Shown one piece after another: positions 8,774 to 16,919 of a DNA stretch of 22,563 nt. The DNA lies in assembly GCA_007116105.1 (NCBI GenBank), contig SKJA01000171.1, positions 1-22,563 on the forward strand, read 5' to 3'. Made by a program: the position numbers and the translations under genes. The notes below the pieces were generated by a model. That model had not been told where the DNA came from. It did not search any database and saw only the letters and a program-made list of their open reading frames with translations. The DNA is from Candidatus Izemoplasma sp. Lineage in GTDB: Bacteria > Bacillota_I > Bacilli_A > Izemoplasmatales > Izemoplasmataceae. Numbering within the stretch: the stretch's first letter is position 1; each line of letters begins with the position of its first letter.

Positions 8774-9366
8774 GACGTTATCCCCTCATCGAAACAGAAC
8801 GATTAGTGTTACGCTTGATTCGTGCTTCGGATGCCGCAGCGGTGTTTGAGTATGCAAAAATTCCCGGCATTGGGGAAGCCGCCGGTTGGTTGACGCACAC
8901 CACGATGAAAGAAAGCAAACGCTTCATTCAGGATGTTCTATTTCGCCGAACACCTCATGAACCTGGACCATTTGCACTCACATTAAAGCCATCCGATGCC
9001 CTGATCGGTGTGATTGAGTTGCACACCTTTGTGGCTGGGTTTAAAGCACAACTAGGGATGGTCATTCACCCGGATTACCAACGCCAAGGACTCATGTATG
9101 AGGCCACGCTTGCGATGTTGGTGTACGGCTTTGAACACCTGAATCTTAAACGCATCAGTTACCATTATTTTCCTGATAATGCCGCGTCGAAGGCCTTGTG
9201 TGAAAAACTGCCGTTGATGTACGAAGGGTTAGCTCGTCATCATTTTATGATGCCCGACGGCCGGCTAAAAGATTCGCATGTCAGTGCGATCACAGCCAAA
9301 GATTACAAGGGACAGTATGCCTCCTTTTTTAAAGGTGTAAAAGACAAAGTAAACATTGACTTCTAA
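8770..9366 (+). CDS. GNAT-family N-acetyltransferase, RimJ/RimL-like
   Basis: 198 aa. It opens with YPLIETERLVLRLIRASDA, typical of RimJ/RimL-type enzymes that acetylate protein N-termini or small molecules. The acetyl-CoA loop is GMVIHPDYQRQGLMYEA with Q104-R105-Q106-G107, and the C-terminal strand reads ISYHYFPDNAASKALCEKL. A 9-codon in-frame extension back to 8743 is possible, but I prefer ATG 8770 because it forms the ATGA overlap seen at neighbouring junctions and begins at the conserved part of the family. It is the last gene before the hisS promoter; the promoter starts 12 bases after its stop. The substrate is unknown. Confidence 0.85.
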   Translation: MRRYPLIETERLVLRLIRASDAAAVFEYAKIPGIGEAAGWLTHTTMKESKRFIQDVLFRRTPHEPGPFALTLKPSDALIGVIELHTFVAGFKAQLGMVIHPDYQRQGLMYEATLAMLVYGFEHLNLKRISYHYFPDNAASKALCEKLPLMYEGLARHHFMMPDGRLKDSHVSAITAKDYKGQYASFFKGVKDKVNIDF

Positions 9367-9377
9367 GGCAGTATCGC

Positions 9378-9406
9378 TTGACAGTGAAGCCTGCGAAGGC
9401 TATAAT
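9378..9406 (+). promoter_or_regulatory. Consensus sigma-70/sigma-A promoter of hisS-aspS
   Basis: A perfect -35 (TTGACA, 9378-9383) and a perfect -10 (TATAAT, 9401-9406) are separated by exactly 17 bases. Transcription would start near 9412-9414, just ahead of the T-box leader. This is the strongest promoter in the window by sequence and fits a gene whose control comes after initiation. Confidence 0.93.
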
Positions 9407-9412
9407 TAAGCG

Positions 9413-9629
9413 AATAAAATTCCGAGGATAAGCCATGCAATTGGGCCTTCCCTAAAAGCGAGCGACGGTTGGTGTGAGGTCGTAGGTGAAGCTAATTGTG
9501 ACAGCTTGGAGGATTTTTCTATGTTAGAAAACGTTCCCCGCGTTAAGGGTTTGAGGGCCGGTATGAGACCGGAACTAAGGTGGCACCGCGAGTAAACTCG
9601 CCCTTAGATGTTAGGGGAGAGTTTTTTTT
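9413..9629 (+). promoter_or_regulatory. T-box leader controlling hisS-aspS
   Basis: T-box leaders read the charging state of a tRNA and choose between terminator and antiterminator. Visible parts: Stem I with GAGGA near its base and the distal AGCGAGCGAC/GGTTGGTG element (9458-9475); Stem III as CCGGT-ATGAG-ACCGG (9558-9572); and the T-box core AAGGTGGCACCGCG (9577-9590). The antiterminator folds exactly: AAGG (9577-9580) with CCTT (9602-9605), and GCGAG (9588-9592) with CTCGC (9597-9601), leaving the seven-base bulge TGGCACC. In my folding of Stem I, AAGC/GCTT and GCAATT/AATTGT flank a loop whose 3' side is GACA, giving candidate specifier GAC (Asp) at 9500-9502. The bulge base after UGG is C, which would pair with discriminator G73, as in tRNA-Asp; tRNA-His has C73. 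Family call firm, specifier tentative. Confidence 0.93.
9596..9629 (+). terminator. Intrinsic terminator of the T-box leader
   Basis: CTCGCCCTTA (9597-9606) pairs with TTAGGGGAGAG (9611-9621), with one mismatch and one G-U pair, followed by eight T residues (9622-9629). The left arm is the same sequence that forms the right side of the antiterminator, so the two structures exclude each other. Confidence 0.9.
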
Positions 9630-9646
9630 ATATTTGGAGGTAGGAC

Positions 9647-10942
9647 ATGCAAAAACCTAAAGGTACGTTTGATGTGATTGAAGAGATTCAACTGTATCAC
9701 ATGATTGAAAAGGCTATTCGGAAGATGGCCAAACGTTTTTCTGTACAAGAGATTCGAACCCCTCACTTTGAGCACAGTGAGCTTTTTCATCGGAGTGTGG
9801 GAGAATCTACGGACGTTGTGGGGAAGGAAACCTATCGTTTTCAAGACCGCGGTGGACGTGACATTACCTTAAGACCAGAAGGCACAGCAGGTGTGGTGCG
9901 AGCGTTTGTCGAAAACAAACTGTATGCCAACCCTCAAAAGGTCCAAAAGTTTTACTACGTCGGATCTATGTTCCGTTATGAGCGTCCTCAAAAGGGTCGT
10001 TTTCGCGAATTCAATACGTTTGGGGTTGAAGCGTTTGGGTCTGCACATCCTAAGTTGGATGCGGAAGTCATTGAACTCGCGTATCGTTTAACACTATCCC
10101 TGGGCATTCAGCCGCTCGTGGTGCACATCAACAGCTTAGGTGACGGTCAAAGTAAAGCTCTTTACAAAGAGGCTTTACAAGCGCATTTAACGCCATATTT
10201 ACCGTCTCTTTGCACCGATTGTCAAACACGATTCGAGACGAACCCTTTAAGAATTTTAGACTGTAAAGTGGATGCTCAACACGAAGCCATCTTGCACGCT
10301 CCGAAACCATTAGATTATTTAGTAGAAGACGACCAAAAACATTTCAAGACAGTGCTTCACTATCTTGATGCCCAGGGCATTCCTTATACTGTAGACAACC
10401 GTTTGGTTCGCGGCTTGGATTACTATACCCATACAGTCTTTGAAATCAAAACCGATGAAACGCTGTTAGGGCAACAAAACACCTTGTGTGGCGGTGGACG
10501 CTACAATCACCTCGTCGAAACCTTAGGAGGCCCTTCCACGCCCGCGGTGGGCTTTGGGTTTGGATTAGAGCGCCTCATTGTGGCCTTGAAAGCCGCGCTT
10601 AAAGAACTTCCTGTGGAAAGCATCGATGTCTACATCGGTGCGCTAGGCGAAGAAGCGTTGGTTGCTTCAAGCGTCTTAGCCGCAAAACTGAGAAAGCAAA
10701 ACCTTGCGGTTGAAAGCAGCTTTGAACCGCTCAGTTTGAAAGCCCAGTTTAAGCAAAGTGATCGCTTAAACGCACGCTTTTTCTGTTTGTTAGGTGAAGA
10801 TGAAGTGCGCGCAGGCACCGTCAGCATCAAAGACCAAATCACCAAAGAAGAAGCGACGCTCAAACAAAGCCAAGCCGCTTTCTATATCATCGATAAACTC
10901 ACACACGATCACACCTGTGTCGATTGTGACGAAGGAGCGTAA
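9647..10942 (+). CDS. hisS: Histidyl-tRNA synthetase
   Basis: 431 aa, normal for bacterial HisRS. It charges tRNA-His. Class II motif 2 is at about 108-130 (MFRYERPQKGRFREF, then GVEAFG). The histidine-specific signatures are GLDYYTHT (from 256) and GGGRYNHLV, and motif 3 is GFGFGLERL. The C-terminal anticodon-binding domain starts near residue 325. GGAGG at 9636-9640 is well spaced from the ATG. It is the first gene after the T-box leader and is followed three bases later by aspS. Confidence 0.97.
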   Translation: MQKPKGTFDVIEEIQLYHMIEKAIRKMAKRFSVQEIRTPHFEHSELFHRSVGESTDVVGKETYRFQDRGGRDITLRPEGTAGVVRAFVENKLYANPQKVQKFYYVGSMFRYERPQKGRFREFNTFGVEAFGSAHPKLDAEVIELAYRLTLSLGIQPLVVHINSLGDGQSKALYKEALQAHLTPYLPSLCTDCQTRFETNPLRILDCKVDAQHEAILHAPKPLDYLVEDDQKHFKTVLHYLDAQGIPYTVDNRLVRGLDYYTHTVFEIKTDETLLGQQNTLCGGGRYNHLVETLGGPSTPAVGFGFGLERLIVALKAALKELPVESIDVYIGALGEEALVASSVLAAKLRKQNLAVESSFEPLSLKAQFKQSDRLNARFFCLLGEDEVRAGTVSIKDQITKEEATLKQSQAAFYIIDKLTHDHTCVDCDEGA

Positions 10943-10945
10943 ATT

Positions 10946-12682
10946 ATGTATACCCATCACAACAACGCCTTACGCCTACAGGATGTAGGACAAGAAGTAA
11001 AACTTAAAGGATTTGTCGCCAAGAAACGGGATCTAGGGACATTGGTCTTTATTGATTTAAGAGACCAAGAAGGCATCACACAGTTGGCGTTTGACGAGCA
11101 AAACGACCTTCGTTCGATCACCACCGGCATCAAGCATGAGTTTGTGCTTGAAGTACGTGGCGTCGTCCGCGAACGTTCAAGTAAAAACCCTGATTTACCC
11201 ACCGGAGACATCGAAATCGACGTCACTCAGCTCGAAGTGCTTGCGCAAGCCAAAACACCTCCGTTACTGATTCAAGATGACACCGATGCCCTCGAAGAGA
11301 CACGACTTACGTATCGCTACTTGGATTTAAGACGTCCGTACTTACAAAAAATGTTCCGTTTGCGTCACGACATCACCCAATCCGTACGGTCGTTTTTAAA
11401 TGGTGAGAATTTTATGGAGTTTGAAACCCCAATTTTGACCAAATCAACGCCTGAAGGGGCTCGGGATTATGTGGTGCCATCGCGTCTTCATGAAGGCCAC
11501 TTTTATGCGCTGCCTCAATCGCCACAGCTGTTTAAGCAGTTGTTGATGATCAGTGGGTTTGAGAAGTATTATCAAATTGCTAAGTGTTTTCGTGATGAAG
11601 ATCTGCGCAGTGACCGTCAACCGGAATTTACGCAAATTGACATTGAAATGAGTTTCATCGATCAAGAGGCTGTGCTTGATTTAAGCGAGCGGATGATCAA
11701 ACATGTCATGAAGACCATTAAAGGGCTCACTTTTGAAGAACCCTTCCCTCGCTTACCCTATCATGAGGCCATGCGCCGATTTGGCTCAGACAAACCAGAC
11801 ACACGCTTTGGGTTAGAACTTGTGAATGTCAATGACGTCTTTGAACAGACCTCGTTCAGTGTCTTTAAAACGGTGCTCGAAGCGTCAGGAAATTTAGAAG
11901 CCATCACGGTGAAAGGCGGCGCTTCGCAGTTGTCTCGCAAAGACCTCGATGGCTTTGGCGACATTGCCAAACGTTACGGTGCGAAAGGGTTAGCCTATCT
12001 TAAATGGGAAGACGCTTTAGCGGGACCACTCGCAAAGTTTGTCAGTGACGAAGAACGTGACGCACTGAACCAGGTGACAGGCTTCGAACAAGGAGACATC
12101 CTTCTTGTGGTGGCCGATCAACCCAGCATCGCCTACGATGCGATGGGGCACATTCGCTTGGCCTTAGGCAAGAAGTTAGACCTCATCGATGAGACCGTCT
12201 TTGATTTCACTTGGATTGTTGATTGGCCGATGTTTGAATACGATGCGACAGAAGGTCGCCACTATGCCCTGCATCATCCCTTTACTCGGGTTCAGTCGCA
12301 AGACATGGCACGTCTCAAAGATGAGCCGACATGTGTGCTTGCGAATGCGTATGATTTGGTGGTTCAAGGGCAAGAGCTTGGTGGCGGGTCGTTAAGAATA
12401 CACGAACCTTTGTTACAAGCGAGTGTGTTTGAAATTTTAGGGCTTTCTGAGGCTGAACAAGAGGCGAAATTCGGTTTCTTAAAAGATGCCTTAACCTATG
12501 GCGCCCCCCCTCATGGTGGCATTGCGTTTGGGTTGGACCGGTTGGTGATGTTACTCGGTGGAACGAAAAACATTCGTGATGTCATTTTGTTCCCAAAAAC
12601 CACCAGTGCTCAGTGCTTGATGACTGAAGCCCCTTCAGCGCTTGATGAGGCGACGTTAAAAGCTTTAAAACTACAAAAATAA
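10946..12682 (+). CDS. aspS: Aspartyl-tRNA synthetase
   Basis: 578 aa, the bacterial-type length that includes the GAD insertion domain. It charges tRNA-Asp. Domains in order: an N-terminal OB-fold anticodon-binding domain (about 1-105), class II catalytic core with QSPQLFKQLL from 191 and FRDEDLRSDRQPEFTQ at about 216-231, the GAD insertion (about 290-400), then motif 3 GIAFGLDRLVMLL from 525. The Shine-Dalgarno sequence GAAGGAG lies inside the end of hisS. It is co-transcribed with hisS. Whether it accepts only tRNA-Asp or also tRNA-Asn cannot be decided here. Confidence 0.97.
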   Translation: MYTHHNNALRLQDVGQEVKLKGFVAKKRDLGTLVFIDLRDQEGITQLAFDEQNDLRSITTGIKHEFVLEVRGVVRERSSKNPDLPTGDIEIDVTQLEVLAQAKTPPLLIQDDTDALEETRLTYRYLDLRRPYLQKMFRLRHDITQSVRSFLNGENFMEFETPILTKSTPEGARDYVVPSRLHEGHFYALPQSPQLFKQLLMISGFEKYYQIAKCFRDEDLRSDRQPEFTQIDIEMSFIDQEAVLDLSERMIKHVMKTIKGLTFEEPFPRLPYHEAMRRFGSDKPDTRFGLELVNVNDVFEQTSFSVFKTVLEASGNLEAITVKGGASQLSRKDLDGFGDIAKRYGAKGLAYLKWEDALAGPLAKFVSDEERDALNQVTGFEQGDILLVVADQPSIAYDAMGHIRLALGKKLDLIDETVFDFTWIVDWPMFEYDATEGRHYALHHPFTRVQSQDMARLKDEPTCVLANAYDLVVQGQELGGGSLRIHEPLLQASVFEILGLSEAEQEAKFGFLKDALTYGAPPHGGIAFGLDRLVMLLGGTKNIRDVILFPKTTSAQCLMTEAPSALDEATLKALKLQK

Positions 12683-12693
12683 CATGCTATAAT
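12665..12693 (+). promoter_or_regulatory. Putative extended -10 promoter for the 12714 operon
   Basis: TGCTATAAT (12685-12693) is a consensus -10 with the extended TGn element. The -35 region at 17 bases spacing is TTAAAA, a poor match. It overlaps the end of aspS and would start a transcript close to the AGGAG site before 12714. Confidence 0.6.
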
Positions 12694-12713
12694 AAGCCAA
12701 AGGAGTGATTTAG

Positions 12714-13856
12714 ATGGCGAAAGAACGACCGTTTTTAAGTGATAAAGTGCTCAATCGTGCACTTAAAATTATGGGGTTATTAATTTCAGTCTTAGTGTTC
12801 ATCTTTTTACTGACGCTGTTTTCGGGATTCTTTAGCACCATCGCCCGTGCCGTGCGTGTGGTACTCGTACCGCTTACGGTCGCATGGCTGTTATCCTTAA
12901 TTTTATACCCTGCCATGCGCTTGTTGGAAAAGCAGGGCATTCGACCCAGACCCGTGGCCGCCAGTGTGGTGTTTGCGTTGTTTTTTGCATTCATTGGTGG
13001 GTTCATATGGTTGATTTTGCCACCGCTGTCTAGAGAATTTACTTTTTTCTTCCAGAACGACTATCCTTTGATTGTAAACTATTTTAGTGGCCCGTTCAGA
13101 GAACAGTTTGTGTTTGGTGAAACCGTGTATGAGTTTTTCCTTGAAAATTTACTCGCGAGTAACGTGTTCATTGAAGCCATTGAGCAGTTCACGACGACGC
13201 TTGGAATGGTGTTGCCAAGAACAGTGTATGGTTCGATCATCTCCTTTGTCGTGTTGCCGATATTGTTGTTGTTTTATTTACTTGATTATGAAAACATCAA
13301 TCAAACCTTGACCCGTTTATGGCCCAAACGTCAAAGTAAAAAGCTTGGTGTTTTAGGGGCGCGTTTGAACACCACGGTGGGTGCTTACATCCGTGGTCAG
13401 TTGTTATTGATGCTTTCATTTGGTGCGGTTTCTACGCTATTGTTTCGTGTGATGGGCATTGAATATTATTACTTCTTTGGACTCATTGTAGGGCTCTTTA
13501 CGGTGATCCCTTATTTCGGAGTTTTATTGGCGATGTTGCCTGTTGCCCTGTATACGTTAATTACGCCTGTAGGACCCAATCCGTTTGTGATTTTGGGCAT
13601 GCATGTGGTGCTTCAGTTTATTGAGGCCAACGTGTTCCAACCCATCATCATTGGTCAACAAATCAAACTTCATCCGATGATGATTATTTTGTCAATCTTG
13701 TTCTTTGGAAGCTTGTTTGGCATTGTAGGGGTGTTGTTTGCGGCACCTTTAGCAGCGACAACACGGGTGTTAATTACGTTTTTTATTGAACAGCGTGAGG
13801 ACGCCAAAGAGAGGATTCGTCTTTTCAAAGAAGAAGCTGAGGCGGAAACTTCGTGA
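12714..13856 (+). CDS. AI-2E family (YdbI/YtvI-like) membrane transporter
   Basis: 380 aa integral membrane protein. Hydrophobic helices are seen at about 17-45, 55-75 and 79-105 in the N-terminal half, then a soluble stretch, then a cluster from about 170 to 355. The C-terminal part has the family pattern (GAYIRGQLLLML, FGLIVGLFTVIPYFG and LQFIEANVFQPIIIGQQIKL, then HPMMIILSILFFGSLFGIVG and LFAAPLAATTRVL). Members have been linked to autoinducer-2 export, Na+/H+ antiport and spore-related functions, so the substrate is open. AAGGAG lies about 7 bases upstream of ATG. Its TGA overlaps the GTG of the next gene. Confidence 0.9.
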   Translation: MAKERPFLSDKVLNRALKIMGLLISVLVFIFLLTLFSGFFSTIARAVRVVLVPLTVAWLLSLILYPAMRLLEKQGIRPRPVAASVVFALFFAFIGGFIWLILPPLSREFTFFFQNDYPLIVNYFSGPFREQFVFGETVYEFFLENLLASNVFIEAIEQFTTTLGMVLPRTVYGSIISFVVLPILLLFYLLDYENINQTLTRLWPKRQSKKLGVLGARLNTTVGAYIRGQLLLMLSFGAVSTLLFRVMGIEYYYFFGLIVGLFTVIPYFGVLLAMLPVALYTLITPVGPNPFVILGMHVVLQFIEANVFQPIIIGQQIKLHPMMIILSILFFGSLFGIVGVLFAAPLAATTRVLITFFIEQREDAKERIRLFKEEAEAETS

Positions 13857-14281
13857 AGATTATTACCCTTTGGCATGCTCGTTTAACCCTCTTTATCATC
13901 ATCACCGTCTTCGCCATTCCTTTAACTTTTGCGTTTGGCTACGCCATTGAACAAGTCCGTGTGTTTACCCCTGTGCAAATTCTTTTGGCGGCGCTGGGGA
14001 TCACGTTCATCCTTGCAACCACGTTTGCGTTCGTCTTGCTTTGGCGCTACCGTGTGTGGTCAAAGACTCTACGCCTCAACTACCGTAAGGAATATGCGTG
14101 GGCGTTTTTAGTGGCTGGTTTTGGCGCCGTGGGCAGTTTTTTGATGATCGATGCCTTTTTTGAAGCCACGGAGTACTTTTTGTTGATCATCATTCCGATG
14201 GTCATTGCGCTATACTATGGACTGTATCAATTGGGTCGCTTGATTTTCCATGTTCCCTTGTTTATGCGAGGTAACGGATGA
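13853..14281 (+). CDS. Small integral membrane protein, unknown function
   Basis: 142 aa with four hydrophobic segments at about 10-32, 40-66, 84-105 and 108-130, separated by short charged loops (RYRVWSKTLRLNYRKEY between the second and third). I do not recognise the family. The likely start is GTG 13853, which overlaps the previous TGA (GTGA); the ribosome-binding site is weak, so translation may depend on coupling to the transporter gene. The stop TGA in turn overlaps the ATG of tcdA. The open frame without breaks and the tight packing on both sides support a real gene. Confidence 0.75.
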   Translation: MKIITLWHARLTLFIIITVFAIPLTFAFGYAIEQVRVFTPVQILLAALGITFILATTFAFVLLWRYRVWSKTLRLNYRKEYAWAFLVAGFGAVGSFLMIDAFFEATEYFLLIIIPMVIALYYGLYQLGRLIFHVPLFMRGNG

Positions 14282-14973
14282 GTTTCCGTCGTTTGTTGCC
14301 ACTGGTGGAACTCGAGGGCATGAAAAAAATAGACGATGCGCATGTGCTTGTGGTCGGCTGTGGCGGTGTGGGCTCTTATGTGGTTGAAGCACTCATTCGC
14401 TCGGGCGTAGGGACGCTAACCTTAGTTGACCCTGATGTGGTGGATGAATGCAATCTCAACCGTCAGTTGATGGCATTTCCTCACACCATAGGACAACCCA
14501 AAGTCGCTTGGCTAGCCGAACATGCCAGAAGCATCAACCCAAACATTCGTGTCTTTGATCGTCAGTGTCGGTATGACGACACGACCAAAGAAGCCCTATT
14601 TGACACCACCTACACCTATGTCATTGATGCGATTGATCAAGTGAAACAAAAGCAAGATTTGATTGAGACCTGTTTAGCAAAGGACATTCCCTTTATTAGT
14701 GTTTTAGGCCAAGGCAACCGCTTGAGTGCTGAGGGCTTGAAAGTATGTCGCTTAGATCAAACACACCGCGATCCCATCGCGCGTAAACTTAGACACTATT
14801 TTAGAGCCCATCCAAAACGGCGCCAGATTCGTGTGGTGTTCAACGAACACGCACATGAAGTTGACGTGGCCGGAAGAGGGTGTGTGGCTTCAAGTATTTT
14901 CGCGCCAGCAAGCGCGGGCTTAATGGCTGCAAGTGTGGCCATCCAACACATCATAGGACGTGATAATGTATGA
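14278..14973 (+). CDS. tcdA: ThiF/TcdA-family tRNA threonylcarbamoyladenosine dehydratase
   Basis: 231 aa, slightly short for TcdA (about 250). The enzyme uses ATP to cyclise t6A37 of tRNAs to ct6A, helping decode ANN codons. The ATP-binding loop is GCGGVG at 27-32, followed by LTLVDPDVVDECNLNRQL, typical of E1-like enzymes. DPIARKLR and the GRGCVASSIFAPASAGLMAA ending match the TcdA/YrvM subfamily better than ThiF or MoeB, which carry CXXC zinc motifs not seen here. In Bacillus, yrvM also lies just downstream of hisS-aspS, so the neighbourhood supports the call. It overlaps both neighbours by ATGA. Confidence 0.87.
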   Translation: MSFRRLLPLVELEGMKKIDDAHVLVVGCGGVGSYVVEALIRSGVGTLTLVDPDVVDECNLNRQLMAFPHTIGQPKVAWLAEHARSINPNIRVFDRQCRYDDTTKEALFDTTYTYVIDAIDQVKQKQDLIETCLAKDIPFISVLGQGNRLSAEGLKVCRLDQTHRDPIARKLRHYFRAHPKRRQIRVVFNEHAHEVDVAGRGCVASSIFAPASAGLMAASVAIQHIIGRDNV

Positions 14974-15464
14974 AAAAAGTACTGTTAGCCGGAGGTTGTT
15001 TTTGGGGTGTTGAAGCCTATTTTAAACAACTGGATGGCGTTCAAGATTCTTCCGTTGGCTATGCAGACGGTCCGTTCCCCACACCAAGTTATGAACAAGT
15101 GTGCCACAGCAGTGGCCATGTCGAAGCAGTTGAACTCACCTACGATGACACCAAGGTGTCTTTTGAAGACATTTTGGAACACTACTTTAACATCGTCGAT
15201 CCGACCGCGGTTAACCGTCAAGGACCCGATGTGGGTCGCCAGTACCGCAGTGGGTTTTACAACCTCTCAGACGATGAGCAAATGCGGCTTCAAACCTTCA
15301 TTAAAAGCAAACAGCCACGCTATAAAAAACCTATTGTCATCGAAGTAAAACAAGGGGTACGTTACGATTTAGCTGAGGCGTATCATCAAGATTACTTAGA
15401 CAAAAATCCAAATGGCTACTGTCATGTGAACTTAAGCAGTGTGACCAACGTGACGAAGCGATGA
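14970..15464 (+). CDS. msrA: Peptide-methionine (S)-S-oxide reductase MsrA
   Basis: 164 aa. It reduces the S-form of methionine sulfoxide in proteins, repairing oxidative damage. The catalytic motif is GGCFWGVEAYF with nucleophile C10. The YNLSDDEQ segment and the GYCHVNL near the C-terminus are typical; the latter cysteine and C45 are candidates for resolving residues. No MsrB domain is fused and none is found next to it. It overlaps tcdA and the following deaminase gene by four bases each. Confidence 0.96.
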   Translation: MKKVLLAGGCFWGVEAYFKQLDGVQDSSVGYADGPFPTPSYEQVCHSSGHVEAVELTYDDTKVSFEDILEHYFNIVDPTAVNRQGPDVGRQYRSGFYNLSDDEQMRLQTFIKSKQPRYKKPIVIEVKQGVRYDLAEAYHQDYLDKNPNGYCHVNLSSVTNVTKR

Positions 15465-15940
15465 AGCGACAATCGTATTTATCGTGGGATGATTATTTTA
15501 TGGGTGTGGCTTTACTTTCGGCACAACGTTCAAAAGACCCCAACACACAAGTGGGCGCCTGCTTAGTTAATCCTTCAAAAAGAATCATTGGCATAGGCTA
15601 CAATGGGTTACCCACCGGCCTGAGTGATGAGGCGTACCCTTGGAACAACGAGGGTGATTTTTTAGCGACAAAATATCCTTATGTGGTGCATGCCGAACCC
15701 AACGCCATCTTAAACAGCACCGCCCCTTTACAAGGCGCAACCTTGTATGTGACATTGTTCCCATGTCACGAATGTTCAAAACTGATCATTCAAAGTGGCG
15801 TTAAAGAGATTGTGTATATCGAAGATAAATATCAGGAGAAAGCGTCTTCCATTGCATCCAAAAGAATGTTGACTGACGTTGGTATTCTACTTAGACAGAT
15901 GCCGGCATTGCGGGTGACGTGTTCAAAAACCGATGCGTAA
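15461..15940 (+). CDS. Deoxycytidylate (dCMP) deaminase, eukaryote/phage-like type
   Basis: 159 aa zinc enzyme that converts dCMP to dUMP, supplying thymidylate synthesis. The zinc ligands are H77 and C102/C105, with E79 as proton shuttle (HAEPNAIL and PCHECSKLII). The segment FMGVALLSAQRSKDPNTQVG and the TKYPYVVHAE stretch are, from memory, closer to human DCTD and phage enzymes than to Bacillus ComEB, so I do not give the comEB symbol. The start ATG overlaps the msrA stop; no good ribosome-binding site is seen, implying coupling. The last 8 bases overlap the next gene in another frame. Confidence 0.92.
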   Translation: MKRQSYLSWDDYFMGVALLSAQRSKDPNTQVGACLVNPSKRIIGIGYNGLPTGLSDEAYPWNNEGDFLATKYPYVVHAEPNAILNSTAPLQGATLYVTLFPCHECSKLIIQSGVKEIVYIEDKYQEKASSIASKRMLTDVGILLRQMPALRVTCSKTDA

Positions 15941-16919
15941 ACTCACTGTTTTCGGATTGATTTGGCTTGGCATCTTATATTTTTCGGTGATGTTTGTTTT
16001 AACGGTCCGCATTGATTACCGGCTGACCGCACCGGGCAACATAGAGCCCATCGATTCATTCATCCGGCTTGATGTGGAACGTGACGATGAACCACGGTAT
16101 TATGCTGTGTACGTCATGTCCATCGACCGTCCAACGATTTTTCAGTTCATTGCGGCCCAGTTTATGCCCTTTGTCCGAGTGGATGCTTTGCCTGAGAGTG
16201 CTCGCGGGATTACCACCACCGATTTGTTTCGCAGTGGTCAAGTCGCAAGAAACTCCGCGATTGATGCCTCAGTCATCACCGCGATGGAAGCACTGGGATT
16301 GCCTATCGTGTATGAGGAACAGTATCTAGTGTCACTAATCTACAACTTTGCGAGCGAACCTCGCCTAAACATTGGCGATCGCATCCTCAGTGTGAATGGC
16401 AACACCGATGTCCTTGAAGGCATTCGTGAAACCGTCTGTGGCACGAGTGCTGAGATTGACATTATGACCCCACAAGGGGAAAGACGTACCTTTGAACTTG
16501 AACGTCAAGTGGCTCAGGATTGCCGCTTCGGCATTGTCATCAGCACGTTTTATGAAATCCAGGAACTTCCCATCACGTTTGATGTACGCTCAAACTTGAT
16601 TGGCGGTCCGAGCAGTGGTTTGATGCAAACACTGTACTTGTACGATCTATTGGGTGGACTTAACTTAAGTCAAAACCAAACCATTGCCGGCACAGGCACC
16701 ATCCAACTTGATGGTCGTGTGGGCAGCGTGGGTGGGATTGAACAAAAAATCTACACCGCACATCTTGATCAAGTAGATGTCTTTTTTGTCCCCGCTGGGG
16801 CGAACTATGAACAAGCACGCGCGGCGTACGAGCGGCTGTCCAACCCAACCTTTACCCTGATTCCTGTTGCAACCTTTCAAGATGCTCTTGAAGCACTTCA
16901 CGCAAGGGAGGGATCTTGA
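15933..16919 (+). CDS. Membrane-anchored PDZ-Lon (S16) peptidase, YlbL-like
   Basis: 328 aa. A single membrane segment near the N-terminus (about 4-27) should leave the rest outside. A PDZ-like region occupies about 125-185 (LNIGDRILSVNGNTDV), and a Lon-type proteolytic domain follows. The S16 catalytic dyad is intact: S227 in GGPSSGL and K272 in GGIEQKI, with the usual spacing of about 45 residues; GTIQLDGRVGSVGG between them also matches. There is no ATPase domain, as in YlbL-type proteins, so it would work without ATP. The substrate is unknown. It starts inside the deaminase gene (8-base overlap) and its TGA overlaps the next ATG by one base. Confidence 0.9.
   Translation: MRKLTVFGLIWLGILYFSVMFVLTVRIDYRLTAPGNIEPIDSFIRLDVERDDEPRYYAVYVMSIDRPTIFQFIAAQFMPFVRVDALPESARGITTTDLFRSGQVARNSAIDASVITAMEALGLPIVYEEQYLVSLIYNFASEPRLNIGDRILSVNGNTDVLEGIRETVCGTSAEIDIMTPQGERRTFELERQVAQDCRFGIVISTFYEIQELPITFDVRSNLIGGPSSGLMQTLYLYDLLGGLNLSQNQTIAGTGTIQLDGRVGSVGGIEQKIYTAHLDQVDVFFVPAGANYEQARAAYERLSNPTFTLIPVATFQDALEALHAREGS

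Noticed and set aside
9521..9595. A 24-codon ORF in the hisS leader with GGAGG upstream and a His codon near its end, resembling an attenuator leader peptide.
   Set aside because: The same bases form Stem III, the T-box core and the antiterminator, which explain the region fully; there is only one His codon and no run of them.
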